Assembly (NCBI GenBank): GCA_050084985.1
Contig: JBITNC010000001.1
Location: 26,846,001-26,910,000 of the forward strand
Origin: Nageia nagi
Taxonomy: Eukaryota; Pinophyta
DNA length: 64,000 nucleotides
Direction of reading: 5' to 3'
Shown here: piece by piece, positions 1-14,592 of the stretch
Position numbering within the stretch: position 1 is the first letter of the stretch
Layout of the letters: each line of letters starts with the position of its first letter
Notes under the pieces: model-generated
Databases searched by the model: none
Seen by the model: the letters and a program-made list of their open reading frames with translations, nothing else
What the model was told of the DNA's origin: nothing
Made by a program: the position numbers and the translations under genes

Positions 1-2630
1 CTTTAAGGTAGCCATTGCACCACCATGAAGAGATTCCCTAAACCCATGCTATGATAACCAAAGATATTAATAACTTATTTGTATTTGAGTACAAGACTAC
101 TCATATTAGGAGTAAAATAATATATTAAATTTGTGTGGATTTCCAACTCATCTCGTAAATTTAATTTAACTAGTACTTTTATTCCAAGTACCTTAATACA
201 CATATGTACCAAACAAATCTAATTACTATGCCATTCACAAGCCACAACTAGGGCTGGTCCACTAATAGAAAAATAAAGCAACCTCTAGTATTATGTAAAA
301 CTTTTAAATAAATAATTTCATCCTTTCAAGATAAATTACAAGGTCCAAAATTTAAATTCTCAGCTAGACTAAATATTAAATTATTTACTCCTTCATTTAG
401 ATACCTCCAAACACTTATTAAAAAATTGTACAATAAATATACTGACTAAATAATTTTTAAATAAATAGTTTCCCCCTTTACTAGATATAAACAAATTATA
501 CCATATGTAATAATAAAAAAATTTAAATAAAAATCTTAAACAAAATTCACCTCAAATAAATACAAGGTGGAGTAGTATCTCTTGACCAATATAAAACTAG
601 TTTTGAATTTACACCCATGACTATTAAATCAGACATTGAGTAAAATATATATTAAAATCACATGCAAAAGTGTCATAAAAATATTATGCCTTTAAATGAT
701 ACAATTTAATGTAAGGCCATTAATAATAAATGACCCTATTATTATTTTCATAAACTCTTAATGAACAATCCATCCTTCAAATACACTTAAACATTATCAA
801 ATAAAACTCAAAGCTTTGGTTAAACATTTTAGCACTAGTGGCTAAAATGTTAGAAAAGAACCTGGACAATTGAGAAGATATTCCTTCCTTCATGGGACTC
901 TAGACCAAAATTTGGAAGAGAGGGAGAAGTGTATGAATGAATATTTTTTTCTAAGGGTTCTCCTAGGTATTTATAACTAAAAGTTGGTATAGGCCTATAG
1001 ATGCCTAAAAATGAATTTTCTTGTATTAATTAATTCATTTTATAGCATCAATGAATATTTATTGTAAAAAGGGTTTAAATATACCCAAAATAATGTAATC
1101 AATGTAATAGACCGTTATATGATGTAAAGAGAGTCAAATATCAAGAAAGACACCACAAATAATGTAATAGAAATGATCCCAAGAACCAAAGAGGATCAAA
1201 ATGTTGCCATAAAATAATATCAAAGGTAACATAATCGATATCGATGAGATCAATGGAGAACTAGAGGAATGATTAGAACATCATTTCACTTGACCAATAA
1301 AGGTATTTTGTAACACCATCTATCTTAGATTTACTATACCTTATGTCTTGTCTTGTGCATTTCAATTTCTGCTCATGGATCTGCATATTTTAGGTTGTTA
1401 GTGGTTCATTATGCATGGTATGTATCATGTTTGAAGTTTGATATGCAATACTCTTCATATTATTCCACATACTTCAATTCATGCATGTGAATCTACTTAA
1501 TTCATGTTATTAATGGTGTGTGTTTCTTACAATATGATGGAGTAGTAATTCTACTGTGTAAAGCTCATTGATAATCAAAAGGTAGGCATGTGACCACTCA
1601 TTTTGCATGTACTCAAAAAGATCTATTCATTTATAAGGTTTGTAAATTAGTTAGAGATTATATATGAATTGTACTGCTTAAAAATATTATATTGTAAATA
1701 TATTATGGTTTACAAGTCCATCCAAAAATATAACTATTTGTCCACCTCACATTTTTTTGTTCGTGAGGGGTAGGATCTTCATTATTTTACGGTAGGATTT
1801 TGACAAACTTGTTGGCAAGTCCTATGTACTACTAAATAATTTTCACATCTCACATTAGTCACCAAAATGTATGGAAAAGGTTCATTAATAATTTTACATA
1901 CCTAACATAAAAGATAAAAATGTATGGAGATGATTCCTCTATTATTTTTGTAAAATACTAAAGTAGCCTTTCAACTACCATAAATACCAAAATAGTCTTC
2001 ATGCCTAAATTTTATTTTTACCCAACCCTAGAATTTTACTATTTGTACAAACAAAAATTCTTTGGTGAAAAAATTCAAATTTAAATATTTGGAATATTCT
2101 TTCCAACTTTAAAGATAATCGATTAATTTTTCAAAAGCAATTCAAAGATATGCATCAAAAATTTAGCACATGTTTACCTATGAAGATCACCCATTCTACA
2201 AGGTAAATTTTGTTAGTGCATACATAAGTATTATACACATCATAAGCATTAAATATCATGCACAATAATTATGATATACAATTATATGATCTACAAAGGT
2301 CCTTATGGGCTATCAACGAATCAATGCCAATCATTTCCTCACTCTTACCAATCTGTTCCCCTAACTAACTCATATTTGGTTTCCTAGGGTATCCAACTTG
2401 ACTCCTACACTGATGCAACCTTTAACCTGTATCATAAAACTCTCATAGCTAGCATCAAACCAATACAAATATTGCATACAACTATTCACAATTAGCCATA
2501 TGATAAGATAAATAGTTTTAATCACATTCAAATTCTTGAAGGTATTGAGGTCATAATAAGTTCAATTGGGCATATTGTTACATATATCCTTCACTAGTTA
2601 CACTAAAAACCTAGGGTTTTGAATAGAGAT
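1..2630. other. AT-rich intergenic DNA, no gene seen
   Basis: There is no open frame of note, no recognisable protein motif and no clear repeat pair in this stretch. It is very AT-rich, with many short poly-A and poly-T runs, and looks like decayed intergenic sequence. Confidence 0.5.
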
Positions 2631-2639
2631 AATCTTTCA

Positions 2640-3700
2640 TTTCAAGTATTTCAAAAATAGATACACCTATTTCTATAGATAATGAAAATCCTGATTATCT
2701 TATTACACAACCTAAAAAGATTAGGGCATGTAATAATTATGTCAATGCATCAAGAAGATAACATGAAAGAGTATAGAGATTACAATTAAATGATGAATAT
2801 GATAGTGTTCTAGAATATTGTAGTCATTCAGTTAAAAAAGAAGCATAAAATAATCAAGAAGAACCTAATGAACTCCCATCCAATGCATTAGAGGTACTTA
2901 GTAAAAAAATTCTATTCCACAAGGTAGAAAATTGTTATATGTAAAAGAATGCCTTCTTTTCTTTTTTCAAAATTTGCAATAAGTTGATATAGAATTCAAA
3001 CACCTATTAAGATCTACCCTAGATATTGATCTTAAATATTATAAATAGAGATAAATGGTCTAATAGACTTAACATGATATGATCTTAACCCTTTGTAGAC
3101 AATCTTATAAGTGTTTTGCACCTTCTCAAGTTCCTTCATTACAATTTTCTTTCATTAATTTTGTTCTCAAACCTCAAATCTTGAACTAGACCCTTTGTAC
3201 TTTATATAACCCTAGTGATGTTGCTAGACCCAGCATCGCCACTCCATTACCTAATCGAAATCTAGACCACATTTTTATGGATCCTAAGGCTTCCATCCTT
3301 CAATAGGTATTTCCTACTTGTGATGAAGAGTTAAAAGACAACATTGATAAAGAAGACCTAGTTTATATCTCAGATAATAAAGAACCTTAAAGGTCACCCA
3401 TCCTTGAATCTTGGATGGATGAACCAGATCTAGCAACAGCATTTGCTATGAAAAGAAAACCTGATTGGTCAAATGTAGAATTTGAAATATTGAAGAAAGA
3501 ACTAAAGTTTTTGAAGCTCAATAGGGAGTATGCATCTACTTCACTAGAATGCAAATTGGAGATGGTAAATAATTTGGTAAAAACTTTAGAGCAAGAAAAA
3601 GTTTGTTGTTTTAGTTTCTTAATAGGTTTAGCAAAGGAAAAGCACATAGATATTAGTGGATCATTACAATAAGCACATTTAAATTATGCACTTCAATGAT
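2640..3700 (+). pseudogene. degenerate coding-like sequence, unknown
   Basis: Interrupted + strand frames are rich in Asp, Glu, Lys and Leu. The clearest piece (3415-3672, about 85 residues) opens with MDEPDLATAFAMKRKPDWSN and continues as a Lys/Leu/Glu-rich, coiled-coil-like stretch. The upstream part is broken by several stops. I recognise no family. The overall look, charged and helical with stops and next to a gag-like piece on the other strand, suggests an old retrotransposon gag or other repeat-derived ORF. That is inference only. Confidence 0.25.
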
Positions 3701-3708
3701 TATTGCAA

Positions 3709-4245
3709 TTAAAAAAAACAAAAATATTTCATTATGGCTTGCATCAACAAGTTTACACCCGTAGTTTCAAGAGGTAGTGAGAACCCCTTTTGTATCACGT
3801 CTATTAGAGAAGGTATGAAAAATAGGTAATATTTATTATGTTTGATGGCTATTATGAAAAAAAGAAGGTAATTATAACTTTCTATAATTAAAACATAGTA
3901 CCTTGTATTTTTATTGCAATGATTGGATGAATGCTTCAATTATATGCTTATCATCAAGGATAATCTTATTGGATATCTTTCTCCAATACCTAATGAAGTC
4001 TTCAATTATTTTTCCTTCCCTTCACTTGAGTTGAATCAACTCAGAAAATGAAGTATCTTTGAGAATATATATATCTTGAATGACTCAGTGAATAATTTCT
4101 TAGGTTGTGCAAAGTATTTAATATTGTCATTAGAAATCTTATTGAATCATTAAAGAGAATTTCCCTTAAGTGTGAGAGGAAATAACTTAACATGTATAAG
4201 CTTGGATCTTCATGGCCTTCATATTTGGTAAAGTTCAAACTCTTT
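3709..4245 (-). pseudogene. gag-like retrotransposon remnant
   Basis: Read on the - strand from about 4240, the frame opens with MNFTKYEGHEDPSLYMLSYF. This recalls the start of the plant Retrotrans_gag domain, which usually reads (F/Y)xGxxDPxxHLxxF. Several frameshifts and stops follow before the sequence becomes unreadable near 3710. No aspartic protease, reverse transcriptase or integrase could be followed on either side. The match is short and only moderately convincing. Confidence 0.35.
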
Positions 4246-7200
4246 TTTGTATCAACTATAATTGATCTTATTATGTGATAAAATGTATTTCTATCTTCTT
4301 ATTGAAGTCCTTTCTTATGTATGCAATTTCAGGATCAAATACATTCATTTATGGATTAGGAACATCTTGCTCTTTTTGAACAACTTCATGTTGTTGTATA
4401 TGTCTTTCCAAAGTACAAAATATTTATAAACCTTCCTTATTACTTTCTTTGTCTTCTATTATTCACTTTATGATGGTTGTAAAAGTATGATCTAACTCCA
4501 TAAGTGATAACTTTATTAACTATTTATCATCAGGTCTACTAAGTATAGAAGCTTTTAACATCATTTTCTTTTTTTAACCATCCTAGGAATAGTTGTATTG
4601 CTAGATTAATATAATTAATGAATTCTTGTTTCAATTCTTCTTATGGATTTATATCATAATCATTATTCACCAATATTGGTCCTTTGTTCTTTGTAAAGAA
4701 TATTACTATTTTTTCATTATGATATTGATGCATTTTTTTTTATAAAATACTTAAAAGCATCAATTGGTAATTTTTCAAAATAATCACTTTGCTAGACACT
4801 AAGAAACTTGTATGTAATTTTATTTTCCTAATTTGTCTAATGAAGATAATGTTTTAAAGCTTGACAAAATATTTTGATTTTGTGTTATTTTCATCTTCAA
4901 CTTCAAGAAGAATATCATCATTAAAAGTAATTTCTTTGTCTTCTCTTGTACCTTGTAATTCCTAGGCATATATATAATCTAATTCTTATGGAGAAAATCA
5001 CCCAAGGTTGTTATAGAACTAGCACCAACATTAAGGAGCATTTAAACTGTTGTTGCTATGAACTTTATTTTTGTTAAAGATCCTTGATTTATTTTCTCAA
5101 CTATGATCTCATCTTCAATAGGAATCATAATGTTTGCCCTACAAGCAATATTAGCACTAGGCATATGATAGGTTGAAGGTTGGATCATTGAGTAAGTATT
5201 TGTTTCTTGTAAAGATTTGCTCTTCTAAATATTAAGGATGATCAGCATAGTATTAAGACTATTATGCCTTCTATTTTTGGTGCATTGATGATACACCATA
5301 TGTTATTATTTGTTTGATGACTTATTTAATCTTTAGGTCATCAATAATGTAAGCTTTTTCTAGCATCAATATCCCTTGAAGTATCTTGATAATGGTGCAT
5401 TTCTTTTTCTAAACCAAATCTCTCAAGATATCATCATTTTCACTAATAATCTTTAAAATATCTAGATTTGGTGATCAAGTTTTACCCATCCCAAGTTCTT
5501 TTGTTATATTTGATTCATTATTACTTTGAGTACCTTGTTATACCATTGGATTAATAGATTTTTCTATGTTTTTTAACATGATCTGAGAAAGAACCCTCCA
5601 AGTAATCTATGATCCCTTAGTGTTTGAAACCCTTCATCTTAAGATTCCTCATCATTTTGAAATCCTTGATCCACCATTCTCCTAGGAGACTCTTCCATGG
5701 AACTTTCTTCATTAGATATATCTTGATCATTATCCACTTGCAAAGATCGATTAGTTTTATTAGGTATTTCCCATTGATGTTTGATTTGAAACCTTGCACT
5801 CTTTCTCTTTGGAGAAAGCTTTGGTTTCTTCTTTTTATGTACAATGTTAGTATCTTTGCCAAATATATTTCTAAATACTTTCCTAAAAATATGGTGATGA
5901 CTAAGCATAATCATGAAGGAATTTTTTGTAATAACTATAGCATTTTAAAATAATTTTATCAAACCTTGATGTTAATATTCATAAAATAAAAAGAGTTAGG
6001 TTCACCAATATGTAGATAATAAAATGCAACCCTGATTATGGTGGTAAAGGTGTTGTTAAGATATAGCTACTTATATTATGAACATACTATAATGCTTATT
6101 GGTTATGATGCCTAATAGATCTAAGATGTGTGAATAATTATAACTTGGAATAATAAATGATCAAATGAAATGCCTTATAACCTATGAAATAATTGATTAT
6201 ATATGTGTACCTATTACTTTTTTGGTCAATAAAGATATATCCAGATGAAATCTTAATTGATACCAAACATCGAAGCCTTAACTTTAGAGTGTTATGGTAC
6301 ACATAACCCAATGTTGGCATTGATGGTAGCATTGGAGTTGGGGCTCCCAAGGATATAAGTCACAAGATCTAATGTTTATGTTGATTAAGTATCTTCTAGG
6401 AATATGATGAAGTATGGATAATAGAGAGATATCAAGTATAACATATCTAATATTAATATATGGTATCTAAATACACCGATAAGTTTGTGAAAGATATGTA
6501 TAGTCCTATAGAGATGAAATACCATAGTCATACCATGCATATGTTTCTCTATTTATAGGTATAAGAGATCACCTAAGAGTAACATTGTATCCTAGCATTG
6601 ATGTTGGTGGTCCCTTGCATACAATAAAGAGAAACATGCATAAGATATAGCATAAGTTATCCTTTATTAATAATAACACATAACATACTGTTATATAGAT
6701 CATAACATCATAAGGGTTATATGAAAACTAGTTTAGTCCAAAAAAGGATCCCAAATTAGGTGTCAACATCCTACCTATATCTCCTTTTGAATCCTCTACT
6801 AATCGTAATCTAAAATGCTAACAAAATTAACTTTTAATATCCTTATGAAACTCTACATATATAACAGTAAGAGTTGAAGCATTTATTCCAATATGTTTGT
6901 GTAAGATTATTTACAAAGATCCTCATATTTTTATTTTGAGTATGCATCGATTCTTTTACCTAAGCTTATTGAATATCTTAATTTTGACATTCATCTTCAA
7001 ATGATATCACCTATTGATCAATAACACCACAAGTGATATCTTTCAATTTTTTATAATTCTTTATTGTATATTTTATGTTACAAAGAAAATTTAATTTCCT
7101 TATTTTGATATTGCAATATTTTAATTTTTGTGGAAGAAATCAAGTCTACAAACCACCTTCCACATTGAATAATTTTGGATGAAAAGCAAAAGTTTATGTG

Positions 7201-9440
7201 TGGACATCAAATTTCACACCCTCCAAATCCAATTTACAATAATTAGGTGATACTTTAATATCTTGTGTACTCCTCATATTGTATCATTTACAAAGAGATC
7301 TAAGTAAGATTTACCTTGCAGATCCTCACGTGGATAGGGATTGGCCAATAGCCATTATACAATAATAATCAATAATTCATCGACCCATTATGTTATCTTT
7401 TGATACACTCCACTGCCAGTCTATTATTGCTCCCTAAAAGTGTACTTTCCATAATGTATCGCACCATTACACCTCCAAAAAATCTACATATTCTTCTCCA
7501 ACATGCATCCACTCAACTCATGGAGTTTCAGGGTCCATATATGGTTGATCTTAATATATCCATGATTTTTGACTCCACTTTAGTTTGTAGCATCCCATGA
7601 GTGCCAAAGGGCAACATTTATCTTCTCTACCCCAAGCTAAAAGTTTCTTGTATAGATGCAATTTGGTGAATGTATTTGGCTGCATAAATGGACCCATGAG
7701 GTTCATAGTAGAGATTTTAGTGATATTATTCCAACTATCCAAGCCTTTGTGAATTTGTTGGGGATCCTTGAGGTCTTCATAACTAATGTATTTGGTTTTT
7801 ATTTATAGCAGTAATGTGGTGCTTGTCCATTTAGCCCACTAAAGATCATAGCACATCCATTTGATGCATGGCAATGTTGGGTGCCTTAAATATACTATAC
7901 CAATATTTTTTGCATGTGGACAACCATTCAATTTGTTATTTATTAAGAATGAAGTATGTAGTCTTTATTTGGATAACGTAATCTCTATTGCATTCCATCT
8001 TTGGCATTTATATACTATTTTATCTATTTCACTCATTCTACATGACCATCCTATATAAAAATATGTCATTGATATTTTCCCATAGTAAAACTAATAATAT
8101 TTTAGGGGCTATTTTCTTTCTCCTCGCATTTCATTTCATTATGGATATTGCATATTTAGAAATCCATTATTCTCACCTTTCCAAGGATATATTATACACC
8201 ATACTTCCTGTGAGTTTTGACACCCTTTATTCATATTTTCACACACAATCAACTCAATCCATACAATTTCTAGTTTGACATGCCCTCATATCACCAGGAA
8301 TCACTAAATATTTATCCATCCTCTTGAGCTAATTCTTGAACCATTATAGAGAAAACTTTTATCATATTTCTACCCATGTATAACACTTGGAGAATCCTTT
8401 GAGAATTGCTAATGTTATGTAACATCATTTCCACTTTTGTGTGTAGCCTATCAATTGAGAAATTTGTAGTAACTAAGTTCCTTTATCACAAAATTTTTTA
8501 AAGTTCCATTACTACAAATTTTATGGGTATTGCATCATTGGAAATCCTATTTTGTCAACTTTCCAACCATATATCACATGAACCACTTTACTATAGAATC
8601 ACCAAAGTTACAACACACTAAAGGTGACCCTATCATTGGTGAATAGCTCTATTTTGATGACTCAAAATTACCTTGGTAATCATATTACATTATGGTGACT
8701 TGAACTTCATAAATGAATCCCTAGTTATCAATTTCTTTGGACACCATAATTTTGATAGTTTGGTGACTTGAACTTTAAATGCAGATGCCCAGTGGTTGGA
8801 ACATAATTATACTATAGCATAAATTTAGTGTATCTTCACATCATTAGAACTAATTAAACTCTTAAAACCCTACAATCAAAGATTGAATGTTGGTATCAAA
8901 GTTCAATAATTTTCGATGGTGTTTATTAGCACTTAAAGGTTATCAAATACCAAAATTTTCAAGTTGCATTGGAGCTCATGCTATTGTTTTTCATTCTTAG
9001 AGATTGGTAAACTTTAAATTTTTAACATTATGTTCCTATGATAATTGCATACTTATTCAAATATATATCATTCCAAAACATAATTGGGAAAGTATGCTTT
9101 TAAATGGGAAGCTCAATGATATTTCCATCTACCAAGGTGTTAAAAAATGAATCAATGCTTTTTGAAAACTTTGTATACTTTCTTCTTAATCTTCTGGTTA
9201 ATACATTTTGATCTTACTCTTTCTATTTTTTTCCTTTACCATTATTTGTTTTTACTTTTTATTGTTGGTAACTTAACTTCCCTTTCCTTTTTTCTAATAT
9301 TCATTTATTATCTTAAATTTCAATCTTTAGTTATCAATCAAATGTGTAAAATCCCAAATACAAATTCAAGTGCAATTAAATCCAAATATAGAAATATGCA
9401 ACAACATTTGGACAAGAAGGGAAAATAAAAGCATTCAACA
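4246..9440. other. intergenic DNA without a supported gene
   Basis: Only short open frames occur. Overlapping - strand frames at 5617-5914 are rich in Lys, Ser and Arg but match nothing I know. The rest is AT-rich sequence with short poly-T runs. No paired repeats, RNA genes or splice-bounded exons were recognised. Confidence 0.4.
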
Positions 9441-9448
9441 TCTCACTA

Positions 9449-10542
9449 TGTCAATGTTAGGGATGGGGCACCAATTACAAGTCTACACAACATAATAATG
9501 CATGTCTACCTACAACATGCACGAATGATCAAATACACTATAACATTACAAATATAGATAACTACATAATATAATATGAAATCCAATAGCCCATGACTTG
9601 TATTGAAGTTACATAATGAATATTGATGTAATACCAAGCCCATAAGGCTCAATGTTGGCCTCCAAGGAGCCAACTAGGGCATAATGAATATGATCAATGT
9701 TGGACAGATGGAACACTAAATGGATAGCCTCACTCCCTTGGAATCTAAATCCTCTCCACCTAAGGAGCTCTCTCCAAACCTTGGCGACCAACTAAATGGT
9801 AGAAGTGTGACCTAGAAATGCCATCAAATGGACTAAGGTTATATTCTTGTCATAGATCAACAAGATCCCTCAACTTGTTAACCCTTCTAGATGTTGCACC
9901 TAAGGATGTTGCTTGATGCTATGCCAAGAATTTTATCCACTATATGGTATGACTAATAATCAATATTTGTATATCTAGCAATTATTCTCCAAATACTAAT
10001 ATAACTCTCAATAGATCTAAATCTCAACTCAAAGTCATCACCCAATCCCTCAAACCCCAATGATGGTACCTAAGAGTCATTCTAGGTCCAACATGGGTAT
10101 TTAGGCCTCCCTCATGCTCCTCAACTCAACGTGGGCCTAAGGATGCATGTGTGGGTCAAGGAGGCATTTATGGGTATTTAGGGGTATGCATGGATGTAAT
10201 GGGTCAAAATGAGAGTCTAGGAGTCTCCCAAAGGTTGGTGCATATGTACAAGTGCTCCCACTCTCAATGTTGGGGCCATTAAGTGATTATCCATGCTCTA
10301 AGTGTTAAATAAGCCTTGAGATTCCCATTATCATGTTTAGAGATATCCAAGTACATTAAATCATACTAAACTATACTTGGGAGGAATACATCACACTTGG
10401 GGCTCACAATGGGGTCCAATAGCACATTATCTTTTCTATCATGAGCACTAATTAATAAAGCACAAGGAAATAATTAATTATGCAAAAGAGGGAATCTGTT
10501 GGATTCCATAATTAATTACAATTATACAAGGGGGACATCACA
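9449..10542 (-). mobile_element. solo LTR, family X, copy X1
   Basis: This copy resembles three others in the window (31494-32732, 36834-37864 and, reversed, 54733-55923). On the - strand it starts with TGTGATGTCCCCC. Shared blocks include an equivalent of 'cacttggggctcacaatggggtcc' near 10390-10420 and runs of the type 'caacgtgggcctaagg' near 10130. No internal retrotransposon sequence or second LTR lies beside it, so it is best read as a solo LTR. The left boundary is approximate and no target duplication was identified. Confidence 0.6.
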
Positions 10543-12234
10543 AAATACTTATTTTTTCTTATTAATCTTTTTATTTTTTTTGTCAATGGATCAACATTTG
10601 ATCTTTCTACTTCAATCTTACATTAAGGTAATAATGACTAGATAAAAGCATCTATGAGGTCATCCAAAGCTACTATAATTTCATTGGATTTGTTTCTTTA
10701 TACCTTAATAAACTCACTGAATTTTTGGTCTTCTCAATATCTCATCTTATAAAAATATTAGAATGTAGTCTTGCTTTTAATATTATAATTATACTATGGA
10801 AAGAATATATTGATTATTGTTCTATACATTTTTATACTTTATATTGTTGTGGTATAATACTATTCAATATAATCATCCTTCAAACTCTAAGAAAATAACT
10901 TGGCTAACATGTTTAAATCTTATATGAATTTTATGGCCTCTTTTAGAAACTTTCTCACATACAACCTCATACCCTACATACCATGTAAATTTTTTGAAAT
11001 TTGAAGTTCCTTTTTCCTATTAAAACCTTGACATCAATCTTTTCATACAATATCCTAACTTGGATTTCAACTTTATCCTCTTCTAGAATTAAGCATTGTT
11101 CTATTCTTTTAATTATTTTCATGATTTTATATTTTTCTTAATAATCCATGAGAGGTTATTGAACTTGAGTTTCTTGTGGTTTTGCTTATTGAGTTATTTC
11201 TTCATTGTTTTCCTATTGAAATTGATCATCTTTCTTTAATTTTGTATTTATAATAGTTATGTTGATTCTATGCTTTTCCAAAATAAATTCATGAATTATT
11301 AAACATTTTTTCTTGTTTTAAATATTATGATCTCCTAAATTGAATTATGTTCTTGAATTCATAGGTTTGATCTACTTTGATATCATTATCTTCTTTGGAT
11401 AATTCATCTCCTTTTAATACCCTAGTGGGTTTGTTATTTCTTGATTTTCTATATTTTAATCATCTTTAACATCCACTGAGATATGGTCATCAACATCCTC
11501 ATCATCATCAACTATGATATTATCATCAACATCATCTTCTTCATTTTAATTCATCCATAATTGATGAACATGTATTGTTAGTCAAGGATTAAAACAAAGT
11601 TTATTTCAAGGTGATGGAGGGGGTTGATAAAAGGGTTCTAGAGTAATTTTTTAGATGAATCAATCTTTTTTTATTATGTAAGTATGTTGAGGGTGATAAG
11701 GTTGCTCTACAAGTGAAATTTTATATGATTTAGGCTCATAAATAAGACCTTATATGATCTTAATATAATTGTTTTTTTTTTTTGTAAAATTGAAAGTTGG
11801 GTTGAGTTCCTTTTGATATAAAGACTCAAATTTTAAGGTTAGAACAAATGGTAAGTTGAATTGAGAGTATAAAAATAATTGAGGTTTGAAGAAGCTTGGA
11901 TTATAATTTTATTTCCTAATAAATTTTTTTATGAACCATGATATGAAGATATGAGATCATAGACTCCATAGGCTCTAGTATAAAAGTTTAATAACAAGTT
12001 GTTCAACATTACGTTCCATGTTTATGTACAAAATCAAGATCTTGTAATATGTATTTTTGAATTTATCCCTTAATTATTTTAAGGGTAAGACATGTATATA
12101 ATCAATGTGGTTTATCTTTTCTCTAATGTGTCGATGCTATTTTTTTGAGTTTTTCACTTGATTTGACTAATTTGGACTTTGTAATACATAATCTTATGTA
12201 TCACCATTATTTTATTATTTGGGGATATTTCCAT
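10543..12234. other. intergenic DNA, no gene seen
   Basis: AT-rich sequence with poly-T runs and a patch of 'atcatcaac'-type low complexity near 11490-11540. No supported coding sequence. Confidence 0.4.
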
Positions 12235-12255
12235 TGTGTGTGTGTGTGTGTGTCT

Positions 12256-12287
<32 letters not shown>

Positions 12288-12299
12288 TTGTGTGTGTGT
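12235..12299. repeat. GT microsatellite
   Basis: About 65 bp of almost pure (TG)n, interrupted by single C and T substitutions ('tgtctgtg', 'tgtttgtg'). This is directly visible. Confidence 0.97.
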
Positions 12300-13640
12300 A
12301 CATTTTTTAGCATAATCATCATCATATACATTTTCTCCCATAGTTGTGGCTAACTTTTCTTCTATATCATGATTATTGATTTTGTTTAGTATTTGACTTC
12401 TTCTTTTAGATATAATTGTGGCTTAACTTCTATTTTTCTTTCTTGTTTATCTTATTTGTTTTGATCTCTTCATCTAGAATAAGGATGTTTGGAGGAGTGA
12501 AAGTGGAATACACTATGTTCCATAATCCATTAAACATGATAACATCTAAGGAAATTGAAATATGAATGAGCTACTAAAAATCATATGGTTTTTGGAAAAA
12601 AATACAAAACATACACAAAAATTTGGGTTCACCAAAATTATATACATATGAAAATTATTTATTCTAAAGTAAATCTAATTTAAATTTTGATGAATGATAA
12701 ATATAAATTCTTAAAATGATATGCATTTTTACTATGAACTAAGATCTATGCCCTTTTCAAACTGCGATATCAAGTAATCATTCACCTAGATCTAACATGT
12801 ACATGAAATGAAATAATGAATGGGATACTTTGTACACCTATTTAGAGATCAACTAACCTACCAATATTTTTACCAAGCCTTTCTCAAAGTGTACCTAAAT
12901 TCTTAATGGTTTGGGAGGATTAACACTTATCCTTGAATTTCAAGGGTAAGGACTAATCCTTGATGATGTTCAATATCCTTCCCATTGTTATAAATAAAAA
13001 TATTATTTTATCAAAATAATTATAAGGAAAACATATAAAATACTCATTTTAAGATAAATGGAGGGTCCAAGGATTTTTCAAACTAAGTTATTGCACCTAT
13101 ACAACTTTCATAATTGTAAAACTCATCCAAAATAGGGCTTAGGAAGTCATGTTGATTGAAAACATATTATGTGTGGCCCTATTTTGGAGGGATTTTTACT
13201 TGGTTGAAGTTAAAGGGGTTAGCTAAAAAGTTCGTGACTTCAACTCCTTGGTTTGATTCTTCTAGTTCAACCCAAATGATCTGAGGTGAAGAAGCTCTCT
13301 AAAAATATTTAGTGGATTCCTTGAGATCATGTATTTGTAAAATACTTTTTAGGAGGTTTAATGCTTCATCAATGGAGATATATTGAATATTTTTACTTTC
13401 AAATATTGATATTATTTTAATTTTGAAGGTAATTACTTTTCTTAAAGATGCTTGATTATGATAAGAATTGATGATTTGAAATTACTTTTTCTCTTCCATT
13501 TATACTTTGTGGAATAAGAAATAATAAGCACATTTGTCAATATTACACAAATTATGGATAATTATCTTGAAATTCACCTTTTTAAATAAAAAAATATTTA
13601 TATACTTAATTATTAATTTTAATAAATCAAATCCCCTTGG
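12300..13640. other. intergenic DNA, no gene seen
   Basis: AT-rich sequence without recognisable coding or repeat structure. Confidence 0.4.
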
Positions 13641-13740
13641 GGATATCGCATTGATTAGGTGCATGTCTTACTGGTGGGAGGTCCTAGGTTTGAATCAACC
13701 TGTTTGTTGTAGTGCTTGTCACACATGTGTGACTGATTTA
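13630..13740 (+). repeat. tRNA-derived SINE-like unit
   Basis: A GC-richer island of about 90 bp carries an A-box-like stretch ('gcattgattaggtgca') followed about 35 bp later by a B-box-like stretch ('ggtttgaatca'). The spacing fits a pol III internal promoter, as in tRNA-derived plant SINEs. A good tRNA cloverleaf is not evident, so I read it as a SINE head rather than a functional tRNA gene. Confidence 0.4.
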
Positions 13741-14564
13741 AATGTAAAACATATATAAGACAACAACTTTAAGAGGTAAAGCTATGCCAAATCCAATGAA
13801 TATTATTTATGTTAAAAAGTCTTGTGCTATAACTTTTTATTTTTCATATTTTGTTTCATTGTGTTATTTATGTTATCAATTAGTACTTACTTCTAAGTTA
13901 TACATTTTTCATGCAAGTTTTTCAGGAAGCAACTTTTATATATTTTTCATTAAATTTTTAAATGTTGTATTAATAAATATAAATATTATAATAATTATTT
14001 AGTAGCCATTTTTTATCACATTTTTCCTTATCAACATTATGATAGTCTTTAAAGAACATAGTAATAATATTCAAGCCTAAAAATTATAAGTGGTAAATGG
14101 GTGGAAGAATTAGAACTTCTTTAACTTGTAGCAAATTGAAGAGAAAAAGTGAACATATGATTTTAGATCATAACATAAAATTTATATACACAACATATGC
14201 AACATAAACATTTTTTAAAAATTAAAGCAATACACAATGTTACCAAACCATAAAGAAGTGATGTAATATTTTATATGCTAAACCCTATGAAGGAAAAAAT
14301 CATAGTTAAATTGATCTTATGTAATATTTATTATTTTGAATTAATGGTATATAGACATCTATTAACAATGCATTAATATCCTCAAGCTATGAATGGCTTC
14401 TTAGTTATTTCAGATTGTAAAATATAATATTGCATATGTACCAAAAAATGTTACATGTACTATAACTTAACATATTAGAAATGAATGTGAAATTTACTGA
14501 AATTAGTGTTTAGAAAATTTCATCCATTATAAATATGTAGGAGCAAAAGCTTAAAAACAAATGG

Positions 14565-14592
14565 AGTACATGAGACACTTGTCTCATGTACT
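14565..14592. repeat. perfect inverted repeat (13-bp arms)
   Basis: Arm agtacatgagaca, a 2-base spacer, then its exact reverse complement. It could form a short hairpin. No poly-T tract or gene nearby suggests a terminator or promoter role. Confidence 0.9.

Noticed and set aside
5617-5953. Overlapping frames on both strands around 5.6-5.95 kb
   Set aside because: Composition is low-complexity (Lys/Arg on one strand, Leu/Phe/Ile on the other) and no motif was recognised.
13534-13758. ORF of 74 codons
   Set aside because: Its C-terminal half is the SINE-like unit read as protein. The N-terminal half is low-complexity Ile/Leu/Phe from AT-rich DNA.
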